Below, piece by piece: positions 1 through 8,449 of a stretch of 43,901 nt of DNA; positions within the stretch are counted from its first letter, which is position 1, and each line of letters opens with the position of its first letter. A model generated the notes under the pieces. The model saw only the letters and a program-made list of their open reading frames with translations, ran no database searches and was not told the origin of the DNA. A program made the translations under genes and the position numbers. The stretch comes from Saccharofermentans sp. (GTDB lineage Bacteria; Bacillota; Clostridia; Saccharofermentanales; Saccharofermentanaceae). The DNA lies in the NCBI GenBank assembly GCA_016292215.1, contig JAEFBB010000018.1:1-43901 (forward strand), written 5' to 3'.

Positions 1-8
1 TAAGTTCA

Positions 9-37
9 GGGCTGTCTCAAATGAGACAGCCCTTTTT
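9..37 (+). terminator. Rho-independent terminator of the upstream gene
   Basis: A perfect 10-bp stem (GGGCTGTCTC at 9-18 with GAGACAGCCC at 23-32) closes a 4-base AAAT loop and is followed by five T residues (33-37). This is a textbook intrinsic terminator reading rightward. It ends transcription from a gene lying left of the window and insulates coaW. Confidence 0.9.
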
Positions 38-44
38 CTTGCAA

Positions 45-74
45 TTGGATATATAACCATAGATTTGATAGAAT
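45..74 (+). promoter_or_regulatory. Possible coaW operon promoter
   Basis: TTGGAT (45-50) and TAGAAT (69-74) are separated by 18 bases and lie 31 bases before the coaW start. Both hexamers are imperfect, so this is only a candidate. The preceding terminator makes a promoter in this short gap necessary. The ribosome binding site AAGGAAG is at 90-96. Confidence 0.35.
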
Positions 75-105
75 TACCTAATTAAACATAAGGAAGATAA
101 ACGTC

Positions 106-933
106 ATGAAGATAAAAGTCGGTCTTGATATCGGTGGCAGTACGACTAAGATTGTCGGAATGAAGGAAGGTAAGATCATCGCGAGAGCGATCGTTAAAGC
201 TGCAGATCCTGTCACATCTGCATTTGGTGCAGTCGGAAAGCTTATAAACGATAATTCGATCTCAGTAAATGACATTGAGCAGATCAATATAACAGGTGTA
301 GGCTCAGGCTTCCCGCAGGCGCCTATACTCGGGATCAGGACAGTGGCTGTCGAAGAGTTCAAGGCTACAGGTCTTGGCGGTCTTTATCTGTCAGGCTTGG
401 ATCATGCCGTTGTAGTCAGCATGGGTACAGGTACGGCTTATCTTGAAGCTACGAAAGATAATGTCAGGCACATTATCGGTTCAGGCGTAGGCGGAGGCAC
501 GCTTGTCGGCTTAGGTCTGGCAGTGGCAGGCACATCCGATGCCGTCAAACTCTCTGACATGGCAACAGCCGGAGATGTACTGAAGTGCGACCTTACGATC
601 GGCGACATCACCAGGAACGGTGTCACCGGACTTCCTATGAATGTTACGGCATCTAATTTCGGCAAGGCTGCCGACGATCTCTCCAGGGAAGATAAGATGG
701 CAGGAGTATTTAATCTCGTTTACCAGTCTATCGGTACGGTTGCCGTTATGGCTTCAAGACAGTGCGGATTAAAAGACATAGTCTTTACCGGTCAGTTGAC
801 CGATCTTAAGGAGTGCCAGACATATCTGCTTCCTTTCGAAGCTCTTTACGGCGTTAACATGATAATTCCTGAAGATGCGGTTTATGCCACAGCTCTTGGA
901 AGCTGTCTTGCAGAAGGGCAGGATAACAAGTGA
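106..933 (+). CDS. coaW: Type II pantothenate kinase
   Basis: This cytoplasmic enzyme phosphorylates pantothenate, the first committed step of coenzyme A synthesis. The 275-residue protein has the fold of the sugar kinase/Hsc70/actin superfamily: a phosphate-1 loop DIGGSTTK at residues 8-15, a VEEF segment near 82-85 where the catalytic glutamate of the staphylococcal-type enzyme lies, the GTGT turn near 107-110, and a glycine-rich GSGVGGGTL near 125-133. Length matches Bacillota CoaW. The ATG at 106 has AAGGAAG ten bases upstream. It is the first gene of a tightly packed operon: the next gene starts inside its stop codon (GTGA overlap at 930-933). Type II kinases are generally insensitive to feedback by CoA (family knowledge). 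Confidence 0.93.
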   Translation: MKIKVGLDIGGSTTKIVGMKEGKIIARAIVKAADPVTSAFGAVGKLINDNSISVNDIEQINITGVGSGFPQAPILGIRTVAVEEFKATGLGGLYLSGLDHAVVVSMGTGTAYLEATKDNVRHIIGSGVGGGTLVGLGLAVAGTSDAVKLSDMATAGDVLKCDLTIGDITRNGVTGLPMNVTASNFGKAADDLSREDKMAGVFNLVYQSIGTVAVMASRQCGLKDIVFTGQLTDLKECQTYLLPFEALYGVNMIIPEDAVYATALGSCLAEGQDNK

Positions 934-1712
934 GCGAAAAAACTGCAGTAAAAGAACGCGCGTGGGAGCTGGATTTCTTAAGAGGGATCGCCCTTATCCT
1001 GATGCTCTTTATGCATTTCTCATGGGATGTCAGATATGAATTCGGCGTTAATGTATTCTCATATCTTGAGAAGGGCTGGTTCTGGTCATTTGGTCATCCG
1101 GTCATTGTTGTTCTTTTTGTCGGCGTGTCAGGCATATGCTGCACGTTTTCGCGCAGCAATATCAAAAGAGGATTAAAGCTCCTGGCTGCAGCATTAACGC
1201 TTACGCTGGTCACATATCTCATCACGAAGTTTGCAGGCATCAACTGCCTTATCATCTTCAACGTTCTGCATGTTTTGACATGCGGAGTATTCCTTTACGC
1301 GCTTATCTCGTTTATTGAGAAGAAGACTAAAGCAAACCCTACGGCGGTAAACGTCATTTTAGGCCTCATAGGTCTATATATCGTTATCTGCGGCTGTGAT
1401 ATTCACTTTATGGATTTTGCTTCGAAGTCTTTGCTGTTCCTGCCCGTAGGTTTTACCATTATGGGAAGCCCTACGCAGGCGGATTATATGCCGCTTTTCC
1501 CGTGGCTCGGAGTATTCCTTTTGGGCTGTGTCATCGGAAGGACCTGTTACAAAGAGAAGAAGACTTTGTTTAACCGCGGTGAGACGATGAAGGCCATTGC
1601 AAGACCTGTCGAATTCATCGGACGTCATTCGCTCATAATCTATCTTGTTCATCAGCCGGTAGTCTACGGGATCTTATATGTGATCTTCCTTCTTATCGGA
1701 AATGCAAAATGA
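930..1712 (+). CDS. DUF1624 / heparan-alpha-glucosaminide acetyltransferase-like membrane protein
   Basis: A 260-residue integral membrane protein starting at a GTG that overlaps the coaW stop. The N-terminus has the family signature ELDFLRGIALILM followed by a conserved histidine (MHFSWD) in the first membrane segment. At least six hydrophobic segments follow, and a late HSLIIYLVHQP segment also fits the family. Relatives include the human lysosomal acetyl-CoA:heparan acetyltransferase, where a membrane histidine carries the acetyl group. The bacterial substrate is unknown; transfer of acetyl groups to cell-envelope sugars is an inference. Its place directly after coaW may reflect a link to acyl-CoA supply, but could be chance. 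Confidence 0.8.
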   Translation: MSEKTAVKERAWELDFLRGIALILMLFMHFSWDVRYEFGVNVFSYLEKGWFWSFGHPVIVVLFVGVSGICCTFSRSNIKRGLKLLAAALTLTLVTYLITKFAGINCLIIFNVLHVLTCGVFLYALISFIEKKTKANPTAVNVILGLIGLYIVICGCDIHFMDFASKSLLFLPVGFTIMGSPTQADYMPLFPWLGVFLLGCVIGRTCYKEKKTLFNRGETMKAIARPVEFIGRHSLIIYLVHQPVVYGILYVIFLLIGNAK

Positions 1713-2899
1713 AGATAAAGCATAAGCTCAACAGGAAAATAGTATCAAAGATCGTACTGCTCGTAGTCTTAACGGTACTGTTCACGGCTGCGCTTATCTG
1801 CAATAACTTTATCCCTAGAGGATTTGCTGACTATTACGGCGAAAAGATATTCCCTGTCATATCGTCTTTTTTTCAGAGTCTTAACATGTTCTTCCAGCAT
1901 TCCGTATCTGAGAATCTGACCGTGATCCTCGTGCCGTTACTTATCATCGGATTTATAGCATGGCTGGTGATACTCATAAAGAAATTCCTTTCCAGGGGCG
2001 CTCTGAAATATCTTTACAAGTCATACAGGAATCTCGTCATAATAGGCCTTATCGCTGCGATCCTTTTCCAGCTGATGCACGGTATCAATTACAGAAGGAC
2101 AGACGTGGAAGATGAGCTGGATCTCGTTACGACTGAAGAACTCACTTTTGAACAATACTGCGCTGCTTTGAGATGGGCGTATATGGGAATGATCGAAGCC
2201 AGAAGCCATCTCGGCGAAGACTATAACGGCGTCGCACACATGCAGAACAGCTTCGAGAATTCCGCAACGTATGCCTGCTCGCTTCTCGATGCTTTCTGTG
2301 ATGAATATGATATTCCGTTAAGCGAGAACTATCTGCGCGCAAAGCCGGTGTCTCTGAGCCATTACTGGAGCTACACTTATATCGTCGGCATGTACGATCC
2401 ATTCCTTGGCGAAGCAAATGTTAATACTGATTATATGGGCGTCACTGATTTCCCGCTCACAATTTGTCATGAGCTCTGTCATGCAAAAGGATATGCCAGT
2501 GAGACAGACTGCAATCTTCTGGCTGCTTTGGCCTGCTGCTCGTCAACAAGACCGGACTTCAGATATGCAGGTTACTATGAGATCTTCTGGAGCATTTATC
2601 CCATCGCTGAAGAGTATGGCGATGCGATAGGGCAGGCTGTTCCGCCTTACTATGCCACATCCGAGATGGACCCCGTTTACAGGGACATGAGAGCATCGGT
2701 AATGTACTGGTGCAATATAGATGCCGAGGTAGACGCATTGTATAAGAAGTTCGGAATCGACGTTACCGAAGTGAGCAACAACGCAAATGATGCGTTCCTC
2801 AAGTCCAATGGCGAGGAAGGCGTTCAGTCTTATAATGTCCCGGACAGCATCTATGTAAGATTCTATCTGACATATGTCGGAGGAGCCGGAGATGCTTGA
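1709..2899 (+). CDS. DUF3810-family membrane protein with a zinc-protease motif
   Basis: A 396-residue protein overlapping the previous gene by ATGA (1709-1712). Three membrane segments (about residues 13-31, 71-91 and 107-125) precede a long domain carrying HELCH at residues 254-258 and a downstream ETD with Glu265. This HExxH...E arrangement is the zincin-type metal site seen in DUF3810 proteins. The catalytic domain probably lies outside the membrane. No substrate is known. The motif is intact, so a peptidase is plausible but inferred. It sits between a membrane acyltransferase-like gene and hemZ, with translational coupling on both sides. Confidence 0.75.
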   Translation: MKIKHKLNRKIVSKIVLLVVLTVLFTAALICNNFIPRGFADYYGEKIFPVISSFFQSLNMFFQHSVSENLTVILVPLLIIGFIAWLVILIKKFLSRGALKYLYKSYRNLVIIGLIAAILFQLMHGINYRRTDVEDELDLVTTEELTFEQYCAALRWAYMGMIEARSHLGEDYNGVAHMQNSFENSATYACSLLDAFCDEYDIPLSENYLRAKPVSLSHYWSYTYIVGMYDPFLGEANVNTDYMGVTDFPLTICHELCHAKGYASETDCNLLAALACCSSTRPDFRYAGYYEIFWSIYPIAEEYGDAIGQAVPPYYATSEMDPVYRDMRASVMYWCNIDAEVDALYKKFGIDVTEVSNNANDAFLKSNGEEGVQSYNVPDSIYVRFYLTYVGGAGDA

Positions 2900-4310
2900 G
2901 GTAATCCTTAAAGGTCACGACAAGTATTACGGCGTATCTGACGTGGTCAGGCTGTTCTGCGGCGTGCCCGAAGAGCAGAAAGACGACGGCAGGGTTATTG
3001 CGCCTGAAGGACCTGACATTACACTTACTAACGAGCTTTTGCCTGACGGACGTTCAGTTACTTATTGCGGTGACAAGGCATATGAGTTTAAGGGTGAACT
3101 TTTAGAGCCCGGCCGTGAGATCAAGAGATCCCTTTACATGGCTCTGTCTGACATCACCTCGAAAACAATGCCCTGGGGCTGCCTGACGGGAATAAGACCT
3201 ACTCTCGTAGCTTTGGAGGAAAACAGTCCCGAAGACCTTGAAGAGAAGTATTTTGTAAGACCTGATAAAGCAAAGCTCGCATACGAGACATCCAGGGAAG
3301 AGCAGAGGATCCTTAAGCTGGTTCCTGAAGACAGCCTGTGCGTTTATGTCGGCATTCCGTTTTGTCCTTCCAGGTGTGAGTACTGTTCATTCGTATCTTC
3401 TGACATCTCCTGCCACATGGACAGGCTCGTCAATTACGAAGCTGCCCTCGAGCGTGAGATCAAACTGATAGCTTCTTCTATAAAAAGACCTCTTTCTGCG
3501 CTTTATGTCGGAGGCGGTACGCCCACGGTGCTTCAAGATAAAGAATTCGCATCGCTCCTGGACTCAATCTATTCAAATCTTAAGATCAGTCCCGAATGCG
3601 AAGTCACTGTAGAAGCCGGAAGACCTGACACTATAACAGACGGCAAGCTTGAAGCGATGAGAGATCACGGCATAACAAGGATATGCATCAATCCGCAGAC
3701 CATGAGATCTGAGACTCTTTTACGTGTCGGCAGAAAGCATACTGCTGAAGATGTAGTCCGCATTTACCGTCAGGCGTGTGATATGGGATTAGACCTGATC
3801 AACATGGACCTTATTGCAGGTCTCCCTTATGAAGATCCTGAAGAGCATATTAAGTCGACCAAAAAGCTGATTGAGCTCGCGCCTGCAAATATTACCGTGC
3901 ACACTCTCTATAAGAAGAGAAGAGCTGCCATGAGCCGCGAGACGGTAATGGATAAAGATAAGACCCGCGGCACATTGGATGAGTGCGTAGCAGAGAGCTA
4001 CAGGCTCTTGGAGGATGCGGGATATCATCCGTACTATATGTACCGTCAGAAGGATACGGGTCACGGCCTTGAGAATACAGGTTTTGCGAAGGGCGACACC
4101 GGCAATCTTTATAACGTTGCCATGATGAGCGACTGCAGGGATGTGTTGTCATTCGGTGCAGGCGGCATGAGCAAGAGATGCTTTGCGCAGGAAGGCGAGC
4201 TTTATAAGCACAGGGTAGAGAGATGCCCGACCATAAAAGATGCTCTTACGTATATCGAAAGAGTAGATGAGATGGCGGAGAAGAAGATCGCGTTTTTCGA
4301 GATGAACTAA
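2892..4310 (+). CDS. hemZ: HemZ-type coproporphyrinogen III dehydrogenase (radical SAM)
   Basis: This is a radical SAM enzyme of the oxygen-independent coproporphyrinogen oxidase family, HemZ branch, 472 residues. The 4Fe-4S site is C158-x3-C162-x2-C165 in the run VGIPFCPSRCEYCSF. It is followed by the SAM-binding YVGGGTPT motif and a GLPYE segment. HemZ proteins carry an extra N-terminal region of about 150 residues, present here. I start at the ATG at 2892 because GGAGGAG (2879-2885) lies six bases upstream; an in-frame ATG at 2874 lacks such a site. The gene overlaps the DUF3810 gene by 8 bases. HemZ homologues exist in bacteria lacking full heme synthesis, so the substrate in this organism is uncertain. 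Confidence 0.87.
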   Translation: MLEVILKGHDKYYGVSDVVRLFCGVPEEQKDDGRVIAPEGPDITLTNELLPDGRSVTYCGDKAYEFKGELLEPGREIKRSLYMALSDITSKTMPWGCLTGIRPTLVALEENSPEDLEEKYFVRPDKAKLAYETSREEQRILKLVPEDSLCVYVGIPFCPSRCEYCSFVSSDISCHMDRLVNYEAALEREIKLIASSIKRPLSALYVGGGTPTVLQDKEFASLLDSIYSNLKISPECEVTVEAGRPDTITDGKLEAMRDHGITRICINPQTMRSETLLRVGRKHTAEDVVRIYRQACDMGLDLINMDLIAGLPYEDPEEHIKSTKKLIELAPANITVHTLYKKRRAAMSRETVMDKDKTRGTLDECVAESYRLLEDAGYHPYYMYRQKDTGHGLENTGFAKGDTGNLYNVAMMSDCRDVLSFGAGGMSKRCFAQEGELYKHRVERCPTIKDALTYIERVDEMAEKKIAFFEMN

Positions 4311-4377
4311 AGCCTGTTGCCGTAGTTTTCAACCAAACTTGCCACAGTTACTCTTCATGTTTTCCTGAACAGTAAAA

Positions 4378-4419
4378 TATACTGAATTAGTATATATGCG
4401 GATATATAGGTATGGGGAG
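4378..4419 (+). promoter_or_regulatory. Candidate -10 box and strong RBS for the lipoprotein gene
   Basis: TATACT (4378-4383) is a good -10 hexamer; the best upstream hexamer, TTCATG (4354-4359), is a weak -35 at 18 bases. GGGGAG (4414-4419) lies seven bases before the ATG at 4427 and supports that start. No terminator hairpin was seen between hemZ and this gene. Confidence 0.4.
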
Positions 4420-4426
4420 TTAAAAT

Positions 4427-6682
4427 ATGAAAAAAGCAATCTGTCTGGTTGTTGTATTATCTGTGCTCTTGGGCACGGCATCCTGCAGCAAAGAAGCATC
4501 TGATCCTTCTGTCTCAAATCCGGTGATAGGTCCGGATAATCAGGGATATGTAAGTAAGAACGATTTCCCTGATGTCGTTAATGCTGACAGTCCCTGGTAC
4601 GATGCGAAAACAACGTCTGTTGAGGGTGTAGGTTCTGTTACAAATTATTTTGCAGATCCTGATTCAGACACATTTATTTTGGAAAGCTTTAACGATGACA
4701 CGTATTCAACGGAATATGTTGTTTGCAGCATTGAAGGCGATAAGCGCATGACATTGGGATTAAACGAACTCGCAAATGGCGATGACTGGTGTATTGTCTA
4801 TGACGCGTACTTTAAAGATGGTTCATGGCATCTTCTTGCAGAGTGTCAAAACAGTTATTGGATCTATGATCTGGGAGATAACGGAATAACAAATAAGCAG
4901 ACGCTCTCTTTCTCATTTTTAAAAGGGCAATACTATATTTGCGAATTGAGGCATATTGATGGCGGGTTCGTTATGTTTTCGGTGAATACCGAGAACGGGC
5001 ACAGCACACTTGTTGCTTCTTTATTGGATGATAATTTCCAATTGGTCAGTTCGGTCGATACTGTAAATGCCGATAATTTCCCCGGAATAGCTTATGTGAT
5101 CCAATGCGGCGAAAAGCAGTTTGAGTTCTTTGTCTATGAAGACAAAGAGAGAGTCGCGGATTTTGAGACGATGACCTGTTATGAACCGGAGAATAAGGAA
5201 TGGTGTAAGGGAGTTGAAGACTATTGTTTTGTCGGCGGCGAAGTATATGCCAAATGCTATAACGGAGTAGCCCGTGTCGATTATGAGAATCAGCAGCTGG
5301 TCTCTGTCTTTGACTATAACTCCTGTTTTGTGAATAGGAATACTTTGTCAACGGCATATCTTTTATCGGCAGATCCCCAGAAGATCGTTTTCGGCAGCGA
5401 AAAGAGTGATATGACGATGTTCGGGTCTTTGGGATCTTCCTTTGAGATCACAACATTGACGAAGGCTGAAACAAATCCCAATGTCGGAAAGACCATACTG
5501 ACGGCAGCTTCTGTTAAGTCCGGTCATTATATACCTTTTTTTGTGTCAGAGGCTGTTATGAATTTTAATATGACGAGTGAAGACTGCATAATCATGCTCG
5601 TTGAAGATTATGACCTCGACAGGTATTCTGATGGCGAGATCTACAGTCTTTATGCGAGCGTAAACGCATCTTCGTCGATGTCAGACAGGTTGGCTTTTGA
5701 TCTTTTGAACGGAGACGGACCGGATATCATTATCGGAGGCTATGACATAGAAATGCTGCATAATGAGGATTACCTTGTTGATCTGAGCGCGTTAAGCGAA
5801 GAGATCCTCCGTGAGAATGAAGGCGTTTACTTTGCCAATGTATTTGATGCATGCAAGGAAAACGGTGTTGTGTATGGAATACCGCTGTCTTTTACCCTGG
5901 ATGCGATCGTGACGAATAAATGCAGCAAGAGCAACGGACAAGGTTTTACTTTCGCAGAATACAAGGACTTCGTCTCAGGTCCTCTTAACGGCGAGGATCC
6001 GTTACTTGAAGATCACTACGGAGACAAGCTTTCCTGCTTTTCTGCTTTGTTTTCCTGTATGGATGATGAGTTTATCCGGGATGGCAAGATAGATCTTGAT
6101 AATGAAGCTTTCAGGCAGCTTTGTGTTTATGTCAAAGACCTTCCCACTTACTATCCGAATGAAGGCGGACCGGTCGGAACCGGTTGTTTCTTCTATGGTA
6201 TCGAGAAGTATATTATGCTGCGTGACAGTCTGAACGGTCTGGGCGTATACGGCTATCCGTCTTATGACGGAAGAGGACCCTCTGTCAGAATCAATGATTC
6301 GCTGTCTGTAACTACAAACTGTAAAGATGTTAAAGCAGCTTCTGAATTCATTAAGATGGCGTTGACACATGATCTTCAGACAGAAGGAATAAAGCAAGAC
6401 GCAATAATACCGGTTTGCAAGACCGCTTTGGAAGACAGGTTTAAAGTAGAGATAGATCTGTTTAATGAAGAAAGTACTTTCGGAAGCAGACTGGATTATT
6501 CGTTAATCGATGAATATGAGGCCATGGTCGAATCAGCTTCAGGCTGCTCTTCTTTTGATCAGGCTGTAGTTATCCTGATCTGCGAAGATCTCCAGGCATA
6601 TCTGGCAGGAGACAAATCCTTGGATGAAGTGATACCGATTATGGAAGACAGGTGTCAGACATTGTTGGATCAAAGAGGATAA
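4427..6682 (+). CDS. Lipoprotein with C-terminal extracellular solute-binding domain
   Basis: A 751-residue secreted lipoprotein. The N-terminus is a lipoprotein signal (basic MKK, hydrophobic core, then GTASC with Cys20). The first 330 or so residues are rich in beta-strand and aromatic residues and look like a propeller-type or sensor domain; I do not recognise the family. From about residue 350 the sequence follows the pattern of bacterial ABC solute-binding proteins (family 1): a DGPDIIIGG segment, a VVYGIPLSF segment, and a late region resembling the sugar-binding C-lobe. No permease or ATPase gene is adjacent, so it may act as an orphan receptor, or with a transporter encoded elsewhere. 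This two-part layout is unusual in length, since typical binding proteins have about 420-550 residues. Confidence 0.7.
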   Translation: MKKAICLVVVLSVLLGTASCSKEASDPSVSNPVIGPDNQGYVSKNDFPDVVNADSPWYDAKTTSVEGVGSVTNYFADPDSDTFILESFNDDTYSTEYVVCSIEGDKRMTLGLNELANGDDWCIVYDAYFKDGSWHLLAECQNSYWIYDLGDNGITNKQTLSFSFLKGQYYICELRHIDGGFVMFSVNTENGHSTLVASLLDDNFQLVSSVDTVNADNFPGIAYVIQCGEKQFEFFVYEDKERVADFETMTCYEPENKEWCKGVEDYCFVGGEVYAKCYNGVARVDYENQQLVSVFDYNSCFVNRNTLSTAYLLSADPQKIVFGSEKSDMTMFGSLGSSFEITTLTKAETNPNVGKTILTAASVKSGHYIPFFVSEAVMNFNMTSEDCIIMLVEDYDLDRYSDGEIYSLYASVNASSSMSDRLAFDLLNGDGPDIIIGGYDIEMLHNEDYLVDLSALSEEILRENEGVYFANVFDACKENGVVYGIPLSFTLDAIVTNKCSKSNGQGFTFAEYKDFVSGPLNGEDPLLEDHYGDKLSCFSALFSCMDDEFIRDGKIDLDNEAFRQLCVYVKDLPTYYPNEGGPVGTGCFFYGIEKYIMLRDSLNGLGVYGYPSYDGRGPSVRINDSLSVTTNCKDVKAASEFIKMALTHDLQTEGIKQDAIIPVCKTALEDRFKVEIDLFNEESTFGSRLDYSLIDEYEAMVESASGCSSFDQAVVILICEDLQAYLAGDKSLDEVIPIMEDRCQTLLDQRG

Positions 6683-6742
6683 AACAAGGAAAACTATTTC
6701 GGAAAACCAGGGGGAGATATCTCGATTAAAGGCTGTTATCAA

Positions 6743-7948
6743 TCAGCCATATGTAGCGATAAGATCCCCGCAGGTCGTTGCAAAGTCCGTCAGATACATT
6801 AGATCCAGTTCGTTTCCATAGTAAGATTCTATGTAACTGCCGTTCAGCATGATGATGAATTTGCCGTCTTTGCTGTAGAAAAACGTTCGGATATCGTCCT
6901 TAACTAACTCGCCGGCGTCGTAACTGGTCTTATCAATGAGATAGTATGTACCTCGATCTTCCTGTTCATATTTGAAAGGATAAGCATAGTTGTCTGTTGT
7001 CCTGTATACCGTAGCATCCAGGTCCTCAATATACAAAGTGCCGTATCGTGTGTCGCTGACAAGGGACTTATCCAGTCCGAATCTTGCGGCTACGGATTCG
7101 GCAAATTCCCTGTACTCTGTATCTGTGCTCTCAACGCTTTGGATCTCTCTGGGGAGTGTCCTGAAGAAAGGCCAGTAATACATTATTAATTCGTCATCGA
7201 ACAGATAATGTTCTTTCCACTCAGTAGTAACTCCGTCGCTGATGTAGCCGGAGCTGGTTGCCAGTGTATTCATGAGAGAATAAACATCATACGGATAGAG
7301 CTTGAGGAAATCTTCGATGCTTCCGTCATTTACCGTTTCATCTGTGAAACCGGAGAGCTCCATGTAGAGATCCGTTGACCATTCCAAAGCATCTCCAAGG
7401 ATGATGGGCTCGTCCACGCAATCTTCGTTTAGGGTATCGATGAATTCCTGATAACCCTCGGGGAACTCGTCGAAAATCTCTACAACAACTGATTTGAATG
7501 CAGTAGCGGAGCGGTTCTGGCTGCCTGAATCATAAGCATGATAGGCTATCTCGACCCTTCCAAGATAAGTATGTCCTTTGTACTCTTCAGGACTGAGGAG
7601 GTTTTCGCCGGAATACCTGAAGGCATCAGGCACGTCGGCTGTCTCAAGATATGAAACGATATAATCGATCTTCTCTCTGGAGATATCGAGAAAATACGTA
7701 TTATCGGAATCTTTGTCCTCTGATCTGCAATATCTTATTTCCCGGAAATAAACATCATTCGGAGTATAAGTAGCATTAACAAGATAGACGTCCAGGTATT
7801 CCTCTTCAGGATTGCCCGTTACGGAGGTGGAGACAGAATTAACCGGAACAGATTCATCAATATCTGCCGGCGTACTATCAGGAGCTTTCCGGCATCCCGA
7901 GAAAACGACAGATGTCAAAAGTAAAAGTGCGACAGTTTGCTTCTTCAT
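6743..7948 (-). CDS. Lipoprotein of unknown function
   Basis: A 401-residue predicted lipoprotein: MKKQ, a hydrophobic stretch, then the lipobox VFSGC with Cys followed by a Ser/Pro/Thr-rich linker. I start at the ATG at 7948 rather than the in-frame GTG at 7954, because GGGGGA lies eight bases before the ATG but only two before the GTG. The mature part is acidic and rich in Tyr and Asp, with no motif I recognise. It converges on the solute-binding lipoprotein with a 60-base gap that holds no clear terminator. Both are membrane-anchored secreted proteins of unusual length, but nothing shows that they work together. Confidence 0.7.
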   Translation of the reverse strand: MKKQTVALLLLTSVVFSGCRKAPDSTPADIDESVPVNSVSTSVTGNPEEEYLDVYLVNATYTPNDVYFREIRYCRSEDKDSDNTYFLDISREKIDYIVSYLETADVPDAFRYSGENLLSPEEYKGHTYLGRVEIAYHAYDSGSQNRSATAFKSVVVEIFDEFPEGYQEFIDTLNEDCVDEPIILGDALEWSTDLYMELSGFTDETVNDGSIEDFLKLYPYDVYSLMNTLATSSGYISDGVTTEWKEHYLFDDELIMYYWPFFRTLPREIQSVESTDTEYREFAESVAARFGLDKSLVSDTRYGTLYIEDLDATVYRTTDNYAYPFKYEQEDRGTYYLIDKTSYDAGELVKDDIRTFFYSKDGKFIIMLNGSYIESYYGNELDLMYLTDFATTCGDLIATYG

Positions 7949-8021
7949 AAACACAATCCCCCGGTTTATTCAGATACCATTAATACAGATAACGAGGAAT
8001 GAATGTTGCATTTATATATAA

Positions 8022-8047
8022 TAAACGGCCGGTTATAATGCCGGCCG
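8022..8047 (-). terminator. Terminator of the tRNA-Pro transcript
   Basis: CGGCCGG (8026-8032) pairs perfectly with CCGGCCG (8041-8047) around an 8-base loop. Read on the reverse strand, the stem is followed by TTTATTATAT. It lies 17 bases past the tRNA 3' end, in the right orientation to end that transcript. The other strand also has a CTTTT run, so it may work both ways. Confidence 0.7.
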
Positions 8048-8064
8048 CTTTTGATTTATTTTTC

Positions 8065-8140
8065 TGGTCGAGGTGACAAGACTCGAACTTGCGACCCCAT
8101 GCTCCCAAAGCACGTACGCTACCAACTGCGCTACACCTCG
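8065..8140 (-). tRNA. tRNA-Pro (anticodon UGG)
   Basis: The reverse strand folds into a complete 76-base tRNA. The acceptor stem is CGAGGTG/CACCTCG with the C1-G72 pair typical of bacterial proline tRNAs. The D-arm contains AGTTGGTA. The anticodon stem CGTGC/GCATG closes the loop TTTGGGA, giving anticodon TGG. The T-arm carries TTCGAGT. The discriminator is A and the CCA end is encoded (TGG at 8065-8067 on the forward strand). It has its own promoter and terminator and so appears to be a single-gene transcript. Confidence 0.97.
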
Positions 8141-8155
8141 TTGTCTACGGCGGTA

Positions 8156-8184
8156 ATTATATATGTTTTGGGAATTATCTGCAA
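8156..8184 (-). promoter_or_regulatory. Promoter of tRNA-Pro
   Basis: On the reverse strand TTGCAG (8184-8179) and a perfect TATAAT (8161-8156) are 17 bases apart. Transcription would begin about 8-9 bases upstream of the mature tRNA 5' end at 8140, which is a typical arrangement. The site lies just past the terminator of the HTH gene. Confidence 0.8.
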
Positions 8185-8186
8185 AT

Positions 8187-8213
8187 AAGAAGAGCGCCTG
8201 ATCTTTCAGGCGC
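8187..8213 (-). terminator. Terminator of the DUF2975-HTH operon
   Basis: GCGCCTGA (8194-8201) pairs with TCAGGCGC (8206-8213) around a 4-base loop. On the reverse strand the stem is followed by TCTTCTT. It begins 16 bases after the stop codon of the HTH gene. Confidence 0.85.
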
Positions 8214-8228
8214 CCCCTTAATCTATTC

Positions 8229-8438
8229 CTATTCCTTGCGGTATTCCAATATGTCACCCGGCTGGCAGTCAAGTGCTTCGCATATCGCTTCGAGCGTTGA
8301 GAACCTGATCGCCGATATCTTGCCGTTCTTCATTTTCGAGAGGTTGACGTTGGAGACGCCGACCTTTTCCGATAAGTCATTGAGCGAGATCTTACGGTCT
8401 GCCATGACTCTGTCTAATCTTAGAATAATCTGTCCCAT
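8229..8438 (-). CDS. Small Cro/CI-type HTH regulator (YozG-like)
   Basis: A 69-residue protein that is almost entirely one XRE-family helix-turn-helix domain. The recognition region contains LSEKVGVSNVNLSKMKNG, and the C-terminus CEALDCQPGDILEY is typical of the short YozG/YgzD-like regulators. AGGAGG lies just upstream of the ATG. It is the second gene of a two-gene operon, eleven bases after the DUF2975 gene. Such small regulators are commonly paired with DUF2975 membrane proteins (family knowledge). It is expected to bind DNA and may regulate its own operon through the palindrome at 9133-9151 (inference). Confidence 0.9.
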   Translation of the reverse strand: MGQIILRLDRVMADRKISLNDLSEKVGVSNVNLSKMKNGKISAIRFSTLEAICEALDCQPGDILEYRKE

Positions 8439-8449
8439 GTTATTCCTCC

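Noticed and set aside
6731..6748. GGCTG/CAGCC inverted repeat as a terminator between the convergent lipoprotein genes
   Set aside because: The stem is only five bases, overlaps the end of the reverse gene and has no T-run.
8033..8272. 79-codon reverse frame across the tRNA gene
   Set aside because: It spans the tRNA-Pro gene, its promoter and a terminator; no RBS supports it.
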